In this document: piece after piece, positions 1 through 5,984 of the stretch
Layout of the letters: every line of letters starts with the position of its first letter
How positions within the stretch are numbered: the stretch's first letter is position 1
Assembly: GCA_019308625.1 (NCBI GenBank)
Contig: JAFDHU010000053.1
Coordinates: 1-6,276 of the forward strand
From: Deltaproteobacteria bacterium
GTDB taxonomy: Bacteria; Desulfobacterota; Desulfobaccia; Desulfobaccales; 0-14-0-80-60-11
DNA length: 6,276 nt
Direction: 5' to 3'
The notes under the pieces: model-generated
Database searches by the model: none
What the model was told of the DNA's origin: nothing
The model's input: the letters and a program-made list of their open reading frames with translations, nothing else
Program-made: the position numbers and the translations under genes

Positions 1-1080
1 GTCTGGGGGGCCCCGGCCCGCCGGATTTATGCGGCCATCAAGTTCTTTCTGTACACCATGTTCGGCTCCCTGCTCATGCTGGTGGCCATCCTGGTGCTCT
101 ATTTCTACCACGGCAAGGTGACCGGGGTTTACACCTTTGACCTGCTGCGGCTCTATGGTCTGGACATCCCCTTCCGCATGCAGTTCTGGATGTTTCTGGC
201 CTTCGGGTTGGCCTTCGCCATCAAGGTGCCCATGTTCCCCTTCCACACCTGGCTGCCCGACGCCCACACCGAGGCCCCCACCGTGGGCTCTGTCATCCTG
301 GCCGCAGTGCTCCTGAAGATGGGGACTTACGGCTTCCTGCGCTTCAACATGCCCCTGTTTCCTCAGGCGGCCTACTTTTTCGTGCCCCTGTTCAGCATTC
401 TGGCCATCATCGGCATCGTTTACGGGGCCTTGGTCTGCATCGTCCAGAAGGACCTGAAGCGCCTCATCGCCTTCTCCTCCGTCTCCCATCTGGGCTTCGT
501 CATGCTGGGCCTGTTCACCTTCAACGTGCAAGGCATCCAGGGCGGGGTCATCCAGATGATTAACCACGGACTGTCCACCGGGGCTTTGTTTTTGATTGTG
601 GGCATGATTTATGAGCGGCGGCACACCCGCATGATCGCCGACTTCGGGGGGCTGTCCACCCCTATGCCGGTGTACGCCGCCATCTTCATGATAGTGACTT
701 TGTCCTCCATCGGCCTGCCCGGCTTGAACGGCTTCGTGGGGGAATTTCTTATACTTTTGGGCACCTTCAAGGTGAACAAGGCCTACGCCGTCATCGCCGC
801 CACCGGCGTCATCCTGGCGGCCTGTTATATGCTGTGGATGTTCCAGCGGGTGATGTTCGGCCAGTGCACCAAACCCGAAAATCAGGTTCTCAAGGATCTC
901 TCCACCCGGGAAATCCTCATTTTTGTGCCGATGTTGCTGTTCATCGTCTGGATCGGTGTATATCCCACTACCTTTCTGAAGAAGACGGAAGCAACCACCG
1001 CGAGCTTCGTGGCCAAGATGGAGCAGGCAAAAGCCACCAAGGTCACTCTATCCCAAGTGTTTAAAGGGGAGACGCGATGA
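1..1080 (+). CDS. nuoM: NADH-quinone oxidoreductase subunit M (NuoM), 3' part
   Basis: This is the C-terminal 359 residues of NuoM, one of the three antiporter-like proton-pumping subunits in the membrane arm of complex I. The reading frame is open from base 1 (VWGAPARRIYAAIKFFLYTM...), so the ATG at 58 is an internal Met and the true start lies upstream of the window. About 500 residues are usual, so roughly 140 are missing. Family landmarks, numbered from the first visible residue: Lys75 in AIKVPMFPFHTWLPDAH, Lys106 in LLKMGTYG, His163 in SVSHLGF, His189 in MINHGLS and Glu248 in GFVGEF. These match the conserved K234, K265, H322, H348 and E407 of E. coli NuoM as I recall them. The protein is almost wholly hydrophobic with many membrane helices and ends in a short charged tail. 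Its stop overlaps the nuoN start (ATGA), the usual complex I gene order. Confidence in identity is very high. Confidence 0.97.
   Translation, partial: VWGAPARRIYAAIKFFLYTMFGSLLMLVAILVLYFYHGKVTGVYTFDLLRLYGLDIPFRMQFWMFLAFGLAFAIKVPMFPFHTWLPDAHTEAPTVGSVILAAVLLKMGTYGFLRFNMPLFPQAAYFFVPLFSILAIIGIVYGALVCIVQKDLKRLIAFSSVSHLGFVMLGLFTFNVQGIQGGVIQMINHGLSTGALFLIVGMIYERRHTRMIADFGGLSTPMPVYAAIFMIVTLSSIGLPGLNGFVGEFLILLGTFKVNKAYAVIAATGVILAACYMLWMFQRVMFGQCTKPENQVLKDLSTREILIFVPMLLFIVWIGVYPTTFLKKTEATTASFVAKMEQAKATKVTLSQVFKGETR
1065..1071 (+). promoter_or_regulatory. Ribosome binding site of nuoN
   Basis: AGGGGAG lies five bases before the ATG at 1077, inside the last codons of nuoM. It supports the ATG that overlaps the nuoM stop as the nuoN start, and suggests re-initiation or coupled translation of the two subunits. 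Confidence 0.7.
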
Positions 1081-2537
1081 CCCTGACCATACCCTCCTTC
1101 AGCCTTGCCAATATCGGGCCCTGGTTGACGCTTACCGGCGGGGCTGTCTTCATCCTGCTGGCCGACGCCCTGTTCAAGCTCAGAAAAACGCATTACCCCT
1201 ATTTGAGCTTGGCGTTTCTGGCCTTGGCCGCCTATCAGACCGTGGGCCTCTGGGGCGCCCGGGGCACCGATTTCGCCCGCATGGTTTATGTGGACAACTT
1301 CGCGTTTCTGTTCTATTTCATCCTGATTCTGGGCGCGGCCCTGACAGTGCTGCTGTCCCGGCCCTATCTGGAGGACTGGGGCAGGGATCTGAGTGAATAC
1401 TATGCCTTGGTGCTGTTCGCCACCGCGGGCATGATGATGATGGCCGCCAGCGCCCACATGATTATGCTCTTTCTGGGCCTGGAGGTCATGTCCGTCGCGG
1501 TGTATGTGCTGGCCGGGTTTTTCCGGGAGGATGTCCGGTCAAATGAAGCCGCCCTCAAGTACTTGGTGCTGGGGGCCTTTGCCAGCGCCTTTTTGCTGTT
1601 CGGCATGGCTTTTCTTTACGGCGCCGCGGGCGGCACCCTTTACTTTGACGAACTGGCCCGGCGCCTCACCGACGCCGCCACCCTGACCAAACCATTGACC
1701 CTCATGGCCATCGCCCTGCTGGTGGTGGGCTTCGGCTTCAAGGTGGCCTCGGTGCCGTTCCACATGTGGATTCCGGATGTTTATGAAGGCGCGCCCACCT
1801 CTATCACCGCGTTCATGGCGGTGGCGGTCAAGGCCGCAGCCTTCGCCGCGTTTGCCCGGGTCTTCTTTCTGGTTTTCCCGGCCTTCCATCCCAACTGGCA
1901 CATGCTGCTGTGGGTCCTGGCCGTGGCCACCATGACCCTGGGCAATGTGGTGGCCATCGCCCAGACCAATATCAAGCGCATGCTGGCTTACAGCTCCATC
2001 GCCCACGCCGGCTACATCATGGTGGCCCTGGTGGCCGCCAACCAGTTGGGCGCGGTGAGCATCCTCTATTACCTTTTGGCCTACACCCTGATGAATATCG
2101 GGGCCTTCGGGGTGGTCATCCTGGTGGCCCGGAAAAAGGACAGCTACCTGAACATTTATGACTACTCGGGCTTGGCCTACCAGCATCCGGGCCTGGCCGC
2201 AGGCATGAGCGTCTTCATGTTCGCCCTGGCCGGCATCCCCCCCACCGCCGGTTTTGTGGGCAAGTTCTACATCTTTTCTGCCGCGGTGCAGGCGGGCTAC
2301 ATCTGGCTGGCCATCCTGGGCGTGCTCAACAGCCTGGTGTCGGTGTACTACTACCTGCGCATCACCGTGCTCATGTACATGCGCCCGGCGGAAGCCGACC
2401 TGGGGCCGGTGACCTTCACTCCGGGGGTCACCACGGCGGTGACCCTCACTGCCATCGCCACCATCCTGGTGGGCATCTTCCCCGGCTGGTTCTACAACCT
2501 GGCTGTGAATTCCGTGAAGATTTTCCCCGGTCTGTAA
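1077..2537 (+). CDS. nuoN: NADH-quinone oxidoreductase subunit N (NuoN)
   Basis: NuoN is an antiporter-like membrane subunit of complex I that takes part in proton translocation coupled to quinone reduction. The 486-residue length is normal for the family. The sequence shows an N-terminal hydrophobic region; Glu136 in FLGLEVMSVAVYVLAGF; Lys222 in GFKVASVPFHMWIPDVYEGAPT; Lys252 in VAVKAAAF; His310 in YSSIAHAGY; and Lys396 in AGIPPTAGFVGKFYIF. Lys396 occupies the place where NuoM has Glu, which is the normal NuoM/NuoN difference. The IPDVYEGAPT motif separates NuoN from NuoM and NuoL, which carry LPDAH. The ATG overlaps the nuoM stop by four bases and has a good ribosome binding site. nuoN is typically the last gene of a nuo operon, and the strong terminator 29 bp after its stop fits that. 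No truncation or missing key residue was seen. Confidence 0.97.
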   Translation: MTLTIPSFSLANIGPWLTLTGGAVFILLADALFKLRKTHYPYLSLAFLALAAYQTVGLWGARGTDFARMVYVDNFAFLFYFILILGAALTVLLSRPYLEDWGRDLSEYYALVLFATAGMMMMAASAHMIMLFLGLEVMSVAVYVLAGFFREDVRSNEAALKYLVLGAFASAFLLFGMAFLYGAAGGTLYFDELARRLTDAATLTKPLTLMAIALLVVGFGFKVASVPFHMWIPDVYEGAPTSITAFMAVAVKAAAFAAFARVFFLVFPAFHPNWHMLLWVLAVATMTLGNVVAIAQTNIKRMLAYSSIAHAGYIMVALVAANQLGAVSILYYLLAYTLMNIGAFGVVILVARKKDSYLNIYDYSGLAYQHPGLAAGMSVFMFALAGIPPTAGFVGKFYIFSAAVQAGYIWLAILGVLNSLVSVYYYLRITVLMYMRPAEADLGPVTFTPGVTTAVTLTAIATILVGIFPGWFYNLAVNSVKIFPGL

Positions 2538-2566
2538 GCGCCTTCCAGTCGCAGCTCAAATAAAAA

Positions 2567-2598
2567 GGGGCAGGTTTACAAACCTGCCCCACTTTTTT
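2567..2598. terminator. Bidirectional intrinsic terminator between convergent operons
   Basis: A perfect 10-bp stem (GGGGCAGGTT at 2567-2576, AACCTGCCCC at 2581-2590) encloses a TACA loop. On the plus strand it is followed by AC and six T (2593-2598). On the minus strand the complement of the AAAAA run at 2562-2566 supplies a U-tract directly after the stem. It therefore looks able to end the nuo transcript and also the minus-strand transcript arriving from the Rho_N gene. Confidence 0.92.
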
Positions 2599-2607
2599 GA
2601 TGAATGA

Positions 2608-2641
2608 GGGGAGGATCGGGGGATTGCTAATCCTCCTCCCC
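2608..2641. repeat. Imperfect inverted repeat (second hairpin in the convergent gap)
   Basis: GGGGA at 2608-2612 pairs with TCCCC at 2637-2641. After a five-base bulge (2613-2617), GGGGGATT at 2618-2625 pairs with AATCCTCC at 2629-2636, with one G-T wobble and a GCT loop. No U-tract follows on either strand, so it is not a standard terminator. It may act as a backup structure or protect a 3' end. Confidence 0.5.
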
Positions 2642-2675
2642 AACCCCTTTTAGGGGTTAAGACCCTCCTCTTAAC
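2642..2675. repeat. Two overlapping inverted repeats downstream of the Rho_N gene
   Basis: AACCCCT (2642-2648) and AGGGGTT (2652-2658) form a perfect 7-bp stem with a TTT loop. GTTAAGA (2656-2662) and TCTTAAC (2669-2675) form a second perfect 7-bp stem with a CCCTCC loop. The two share bases 2656-2658, so they compete at their junction. They are the first structures met by minus-strand transcription after the Rho_N stop. Neither has a run of T behind it. Confidence 0.5.
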
Positions 2676-2696
2676 TGAAAACGGAAAACTGAAAAC
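2673..2696. repeat. Short direct repeat, AACTGAAAAC twice
   Basis: The 10-mer AACTGAAAAC occurs at 2673-2682 and again at 2687-2696, with GGAA between the copies. It lies just beyond the stop codon of the minus-strand Rho_N gene and is much more A-rich than the surroundings. No function can be assigned. Confidence 0.4.
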
Positions 2697-2701
2697 TCCT
2701 C

Positions 2702-3037
2702 CTAGGCCGCCTTGCGGGTGCGCTTCTTTAAGCGGTTGATGCGGCGGCGCAGGATGTTGATTTTCTGGTTGGGCTCCCCCGCGGCCAGGGCCTGGGCCTT
2801 CAGGGCTTTGAGCTCCTTGATCTTCTTCTTGAGCTCCCGGACGGTCACCGGCTTTTCCTTCTTTTTCCCCTCATCTACAATGCCCTTGACTTTTTTGATG
2901 GCTGCCAGGAGCTCCTCCTTGTTCATGCCGTGCACGCCGTGGATTTCTCCCAGCTCCAGGGCGTATTTACGCAGTTCCGTGGCGGTCATCTTCTCCAGCG
3001 GTTTTTCCTTTTTGTCCTTGCGTTCCTTCTTGGCCAT
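2702..3037 (-). CDS. Small lysine-rich protein with Rho N-terminal (Rho_N) domain
   Basis: This is a 111-residue, strongly basic protein (35 Lys/Arg against 15 Asp/Glu). Residues 1-16 are a charged leader. Residues 17-53 (MTATELRKYALELG, then GMNKEELLAAIKK) match the helical Rho_N fold found at the N-terminus of transcription terminator Rho and in some stand-alone proteins. Residues 66-111 are predicted as two basic amphipathic helices broken at AAGEPN, ending in LRRRINRLKKRTRKAA. The Rho ATPase and RNA-binding core are absent, so this is not Rho. A nucleic-acid-binding role is inferred from charge and domain; the actual function is unknown. I chose the ATG at 3037 because GGGGAG sits eight bases upstream. 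An in-frame GTG at 3073 would add 12 residues but lies within a hairpin and lacks a good ribosome site. It follows slipin on the same strand after 97 bp, so it may be the last gene of that operon or have its own promoter. Confidence 0.85.
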   Translation of the reverse strand: MAKKERKDKKEKPLEKMTATELRKYALELGEIHGVHGMNKEELLAAIKKVKGIVDEGKKKEKPVTVRELKKKIKELKALKAQALAAGEPNQKINILRRRINRLKKRTRKAA

Positions 3038-3045
3038 GCCTAATT

Positions 3046-3051
3046 CTCCCC
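3046..3051 (-). promoter_or_regulatory. Ribosome binding site of the Rho_N gene
   Basis: On the minus strand GGGGAG ends eight bases before the ATG at 3037. It is the reason for preferring this ATG over the in-frame GTG at 3073. The site overlaps a segment that could pair with the upstream hairpin (see the leader structure at 3065-3098). Confidence 0.7.
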
Positions 3052-3064
3052 GTGGGTTGAATCG

Positions 3065-3098
3065 TCCCGCCACGGGCAGCAGGATTCCCGGGGCGGGA
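3065..3098 (-). promoter_or_regulatory. Leader hairpin upstream of the Rho_N gene
   Basis: TCCCGCC (3065-3071) pairs with GGCGGGA (3092-3098). After an A/G mismatch, CGGG (3073-3076) pairs with CCCG (3087-3090) around a ten-base loop. It lies in the slipin to Rho_N gap. Read on the minus strand no U-tract follows, so it is probably not a terminator for slipin. It could mark an RNA processing or stability point, or regulate the downstream gene. A TTTTA run follows on the plus strand, but no plus-strand gene leads into it. Confidence 0.5.
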
Positions 3099-3134
3099 TT
3101 TTATCCGGCAGGTTGAACATCGCCGCCTTTCCGG

Positions 3135-3911
3135 CTAGACCTTTCCCTCCTGCTCCAGCCGTTCATAAATTTTAATAAACGGCTTCACCAGGTCAATAGG
3201 GATGGGGAACAAGGTGGTGGAGTTCTTTTCCGCGGCAATCTCCCGCAGGGTCTGGAGATAGCGCAACTGCAGGGAGATGGGTTCCTCGGCCAGGACTTTG
3301 GCGGCTTCGGTCATCTTGGCCGCGGCCTGATACTCGCCTTCGGCGTTGATGACTTTGGCCCGCCGCTCCCGCTCGGCCTCGGCCTGCTTGGCCATAGCCC
3401 GCTGCATCTCAATGGGCAGGTCAATGGCCTTGAGCTCCACCAGGGTCACCTTGATGCCCCAGGGGTCGGTGTGCTTGTCCAGGATATCGGCGATCTGGGC
3501 ATTGATTTTATCCCGGGCCGACAAAAGATCATCCAGGTCGGATTGGCCGCACACACTCCGTAAAGTGGTCTGGGCCAGAAGCTGGGTGGCGGAGTTGTAG
3601 TCCCGGACTTCAATGATGGCTTTCCAGGGGTCCACCACCCGGAAATACACCACCGCGTTGACCCTCACGGTGACATTGTCCCGGGTGATGATATCCTGGC
3701 TGGGAACGTCATAGGTCATCAACTGCAGATTGACTTTGGCCAGCCGGTCAATCATGGGGATGATGATGATGACCCCGGGTCCCTTGGGCCGCTCCAGGGC
3801 CCGGCCCAGGCGGAACACCACCCCCCGTTCGTACTCGGACAGAATCTTGACCGCACTGATAAGAAAGAATAACAGCAGAATTAAGATGATTATGGGTGTG
3901 GAAAAAAACAT
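3135..3911 (-). CDS. Slipin (stomatin-like SPFH/Band 7 membrane protein)
   Basis: This 258-residue protein is a full-length prokaryotic slipin, which forms oligomers on the membrane and organises or protects membrane proteins. Residues 5-22 form one hydrophobic N-terminal anchor. The SPFH/Band 7 domain follows: EYERGVVFRLGR (26-37), GPGVIIIIPMIDR (44-56), YDVPSQDIITRDNVTVRVNAVVYFRV (67-92), then LRSVCGQSDLDDLLSARDKIN (117-137). An Ala/Glu-rich helix runs through QAEAERERRAKVINAEGEYQAA (176-197). The C-terminal hydrophobic stretch STTLFPIPIDLV (231-242) corresponds to the region cleaved in the archaeal stomatin PH1511 by its NfeD partner. Position 121 is Cys where Leu or Ile is common. The start is certain: a perfect AAGGAGG lies five bases upstream of the ATG. 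The gene follows nfeD by 83 bp on the same strand, the usual slipin-NfeD pairing. HflK/HflC or FtsH-linked SPFH proteins are less likely given this neighbour. Confidence 0.95.
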   Translation of the reverse strand: MFFSTPIIILILLLFFLISAVKILSEYERGVVFRLGRALERPKGPGVIIIIPMIDRLAKVNLQLMTYDVPSQDIITRDNVTVRVNAVVYFRVVDPWKAIIEVRDYNSATQLLAQTTLRSVCGQSDLDDLLSARDKINAQIADILDKHTDPWGIKVTLVELKAIDLPIEMQRAMAKQAEAERERRAKVINAEGEYQAAAKMTEAAKVLAEEPISLQLRYLQTLREIAAEKNSTTLFPIPIDLVKPFIKIYERLEQEGKV

Positions 3912-3916
3912 GTAAG

Positions 3917-3923
3917 CCTCCTT
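3917..3923 (-). promoter_or_regulatory. Ribosome binding site of slipin
   Basis: A perfect AAGGAGG on the minus strand sits five bases before the ATG. It is the strongest ribosome site in the window and contrasts with the weak site of the upstream nfeD, suggesting more slipin than protease is made from the shared message. Confidence 0.85.
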
Positions 3924-3994
3924 AGATGGTGGTTTCCGTTGTTAGTCTGTCGGGGAAGCCCCCAGGCGCTGTCCCCGGGCCGCTCCGGAACCGG

Positions 3995-5293
3995 TCAGGT
4001 CTTGCGGCGCACCTTGAGGGTCAGGCCGCTGACCTGCACCACTTCAATGCGCTCTCCGGCCCTGATGGGCTCCTCGCTCACCGCCCTCCAGTATTCGCCA
4101 TGAACAAAGACTTGGCCCTCCGGTGCCAAGTCGGTGTGGGCCACGCCGCTTTCCCCTAGCAGACCCTCGCTCCCGGTCCGGGACCGCCGCAGGTGACTGC
4201 GCACCACCAGAGCGGCAATACCCAGGAAAAACAGGGAGATAATCAGCAGGGTGGGGATGAGTACGCCCCAGGCAATTTGCATGCCCGCCTCCCCTCCTCC
4301 CCGGAACAGCATCATTGATCCCAACACCAGGGAAATTATGCCCCCCAGGGACAATAAGCCGTAGCTGATGACATAGATTTCCAGGACAAAGAAAATAAAG
4401 GCCAGCACAATCAGCAGCAAGCCGATGAAATTGACCGGCAGGGTCTGGAAGGCGTAAAACGCCAGGAGCAGGGACAGGACCCCCACCACCCCGGGCAGCA
4501 CCACGCCCGGGTGGGCCAGTTCAAAGTACAGGCCAGCCAGCCCCAGCATCATCAGGATGAAGGCGATATTGGGGTCGGCGATGTGCCTTAAGATGCGGGT
4601 GCTCAGGCCTTCCGGAATCTCCTTCACCGGCACCCCCAGGGTCTTGAGGCGCACGGTGGTGGCATCCAGCTTGACTGGCAGGTGGTGGGCCTTGCGCAGG
4701 ACCTCCTCCAGATCCCGGGCCACAAAGTCAATGACCTTCAGCTTCTTGGCCTGCTCGGCGTCAATGGACACGCTTTGGCGTACCGCCTTTTCCACCCAGT
4801 CGGCGTTGCGGCCCCGCTCCTTGGCCAGGGAGCGGCCGAAGGCCACCATATCATTGACCACCTTTTTGGTCATGGTCTTGTCCATCTTGCCCAGCCCGAT
4901 GCCCACGGGATGGGCGGCGCCGATGTTGGTGCCCGGAGCCATGGCCGCCACGTGTGCCGCGATGGTGATGAACACTCCGGCGGACGCGGCCCGGGCGCCC
5001 TTGGGGGAGACATACACAATCACCGGCACCCGGGCGTTGATGATGGCCTGACAGATCTTGCGCATGGAGGCTTCCAGACCTCCGGGGGTGTCCAGGAGAA
5101 TGATCAGGGCTTCGGCCCGGTCCTTTTCCGCCTTTTCAAGGCCGGAGTTGATGAAGTCCGCCAGCCCCGGGTTGACCGAGCCCGCCGCCGTCAGGGTATA
5201 GACCACCCCCGGTTTGGCCGCGGCCCGCCCGGCCCCCCAGGACAAGACCACCAGCAAGGCCAGAATAATACCGAGAATTTTACCGCTTTTCAT
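3995..5293 (-). CDS. NfeD-family membrane-bound serine protease (long form, ClpP-like domain plus C-terminal OB domain)
   Basis: This 432-residue protein is the long form of NfeD, a membrane protease whose archaeal homologue PH1510 cuts the C-terminal part of its stomatin partner. Residues 1-26 are a signal peptide ending near AGRAAA. Residues 28-220 are a ClpP/crotonase-like protease domain: ALIILLDTPGGLEASM (62-77), the nucleophile Ser104 in RAASAGVF, MAPGTNIGAAHPVG (118-131) and Lys144 in MTKKVVND. The 40-residue Ser-Lys spacing agrees with the Ser97/Lys138 dyad of PH1510, so it should be active. Four or five membrane helices span about 243-365. Residues 374-432 are the soluble NfeD OB-fold (GLLGESGVAHTDLAPEGQVFVHGEYWRA). 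The start overlaps the end of the glycosylase gene by 14 bp and has no clear Shine-Dalgarno, so translation is probably coupled. Slipin, its likely substrate, is the next gene. Short NfeD forms lack the protease; this one does not. Confidence 0.95.
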   Translation of the reverse strand: MKSGKILGIILALLVVLSWGAGRAAAKPGVVYTLTAAGSVNPGLADFINSGLEKAEKDRAEALIILLDTPGGLEASMRKICQAIINARVPVIVYVSPKGARAASAGVFITIAAHVAAMAPGTNIGAAHPVGIGLGKMDKTMTKKVVNDMVAFGRSLAKERGRNADWVEKAVRQSVSIDAEQAKKLKVIDFVARDLEEVLRKAHHLPVKLDATTVRLKTLGVPVKEIPEGLSTRILRHIADPNIAFILMMLGLAGLYFELAHPGVVLPGVVGVLSLLLAFYAFQTLPVNFIGLLLIVLAFIFFVLEIYVISYGLLSLGGIISLVLGSMMLFRGGGEAGMQIAWGVLIPTLLIISLFFLGIAALVVRSHLRRSRTGSEGLLGESGVAHTDLAPEGQVFVHGEYWRAVSEEPIRAGERIEVVQVSGLTLKVRRKT

Positions 5294-5984
5294 CGGAAGC
5301 CAGATATTCCATGACTTTCTGCATGTCTTCCCAGGTCTTCAGCCGCTCCCGGGGGAACCGCAGGAGATAGGAGGGATGGAACGTGGGCATGACCCGGATA
5401 TGGCCGTACTTCTGCCACTTGCCCCGCAGCCGGGTCAGCGGCGTACGCGTGTTCAGGAGCGTCTGAGTGGCCACCCGTCCCAGAGTAACAATGACCTTGG
5501 GCCGGATGGCCCTGATCTGCTTTTCCAGAAACGGGAAACAGGCCGCGATTTCGTCGGCCTCCGGCTCGCGATTGCCCGGAGGCCGGCTTTTTACCACGTT
5601 GGCGATATAGACCTCTTCCCGGGAGAGGCCCAGCTTGTTTAACAGGTTGTTGAGAAGCTGTCCGGCCGGACCCACAAAGGGACGCCCCTGCAGGTCTTCC
5701 TCCTCCCCGGGGGCTTCGCCGATGAACATCAGGGCCGCAGTGGGAGACCCCTCCCCAAACACCAGATGGGTGCGATTCCGCCACAGTTTGCAGCGGCGGC
5801 AGTCGCCCATTTCCTGCCGGATTTCTTCCAGGGTAAGGCGTTCCTGGCTTGCATCTTCCTCGCTCTGTGGCCGGGACTTTGCGGCCACCGTGACGCCCGC
5901 CCAGCCCAGGCGGCCCTGGTACCGGAGCCATTCCTTCAAACGGCTCACCAGTTCGGCCAGCTCCTGCCCGGGATCCTCAGGCAT
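5280..5984 (-). CDS. Family 4 uracil-DNA glycosylase (UDGa type)
   Basis: The enzyme removes uracil from DNA to start base excision repair. The 234-residue protein has an N-terminal extension of about 55 residues (ELVSRLKEWLRYQGRLGW at 10-27, then an acidic linker), longer than the roughly 200-residue thermophile enzymes. The core follows: CRRCKLW (Cys62, Cys65); the catalytic motif GEAPGEEED (89-97), with Glu typical of family 4; GRPFVGPAGQLL (100-111); IANVVKSRPPGNREP (127-141); Cys149; VIVTLGRVA (164-172); and HPSYLLR (203-209). Family 4 enzymes carry a [4Fe-4S] cluster on four Cys. Three are present, but the third position, 16 residues before Cys149, is Ser133 (codon AGC) where KCRPP is expected. 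The ATG overlaps the coaBC stop by 8 bp without a clear Shine-Dalgarno, suggesting coupled translation. The gene was named after SPO1 DNA polymerase in older annotation; it is not a polymerase. Confidence 0.94.
   Translation of the reverse strand: MPEDPGQELAELVSRLKEWLRYQGRLGWAGVTVAAKSRPQSEEDASQERLTLEEIRQEMGDCRRCKLWRNRTHLVFGEGSPTAALMFIGEAPGEEEDLQGRPFVGPAGQLLNNLLNKLGLSREEVYIANVVKSRPPGNREPEADEIAACFPFLEKQIRAIRPKVIVTLGRVATQTLLNTRTPLTRLRGKWQKYGHIRVMPTFHPSYLLRFPRERLKTWEDMQKVMEYLASDEKR

Noticed and set aside
1539..2186. Long open frame antisense to nuoN (215 codons), with another at 882-1457
   Set aside because: Translations are rich in His, Gly and Gln with low complexity, as expected from the reverse of GC-rich membrane-protein codons. 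The sense frame is a clear nuoN.
3098..3103. Possible minus-strand -10 box (TAAAAT) upstream of the Rho_N gene
   Set aside because: No acceptable -35 element at 15-19 bp spacing, and the predicted start would cut into the hairpin. Too weak to annotate as a promoter.
2712..3116. Plus-strand open frame of 134 codons opposite the Rho_N gene
   Set aside because: Phe/Ser/Arg-rich product typical of the complement of Lys/Glu codons; the minus frame has a ribosome site and a recognisable domain.
3912..3994. The nfeD-slipin gap checked for a promoter or terminator
   Set aside because: Only the slipin ribosome site and a minor 4-bp hairpin are visible; no convincing promoter or terminator, so read-through from nfeD is assumed.
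4682..5314. Plus-strand open frame of 210 codons opposite nfeD
   Set aside because: His/Gly-rich composition and no domain; it is the reverse of the conserved NfeD protease domain.
5290..5931. Open frame of 213 codons on the same strand as the glycosylase, shifted by one base
   Set aside because: Gly/Pro/Arg-rich shadow with no recognisable motif; the glycosylase frame carries all family motifs.
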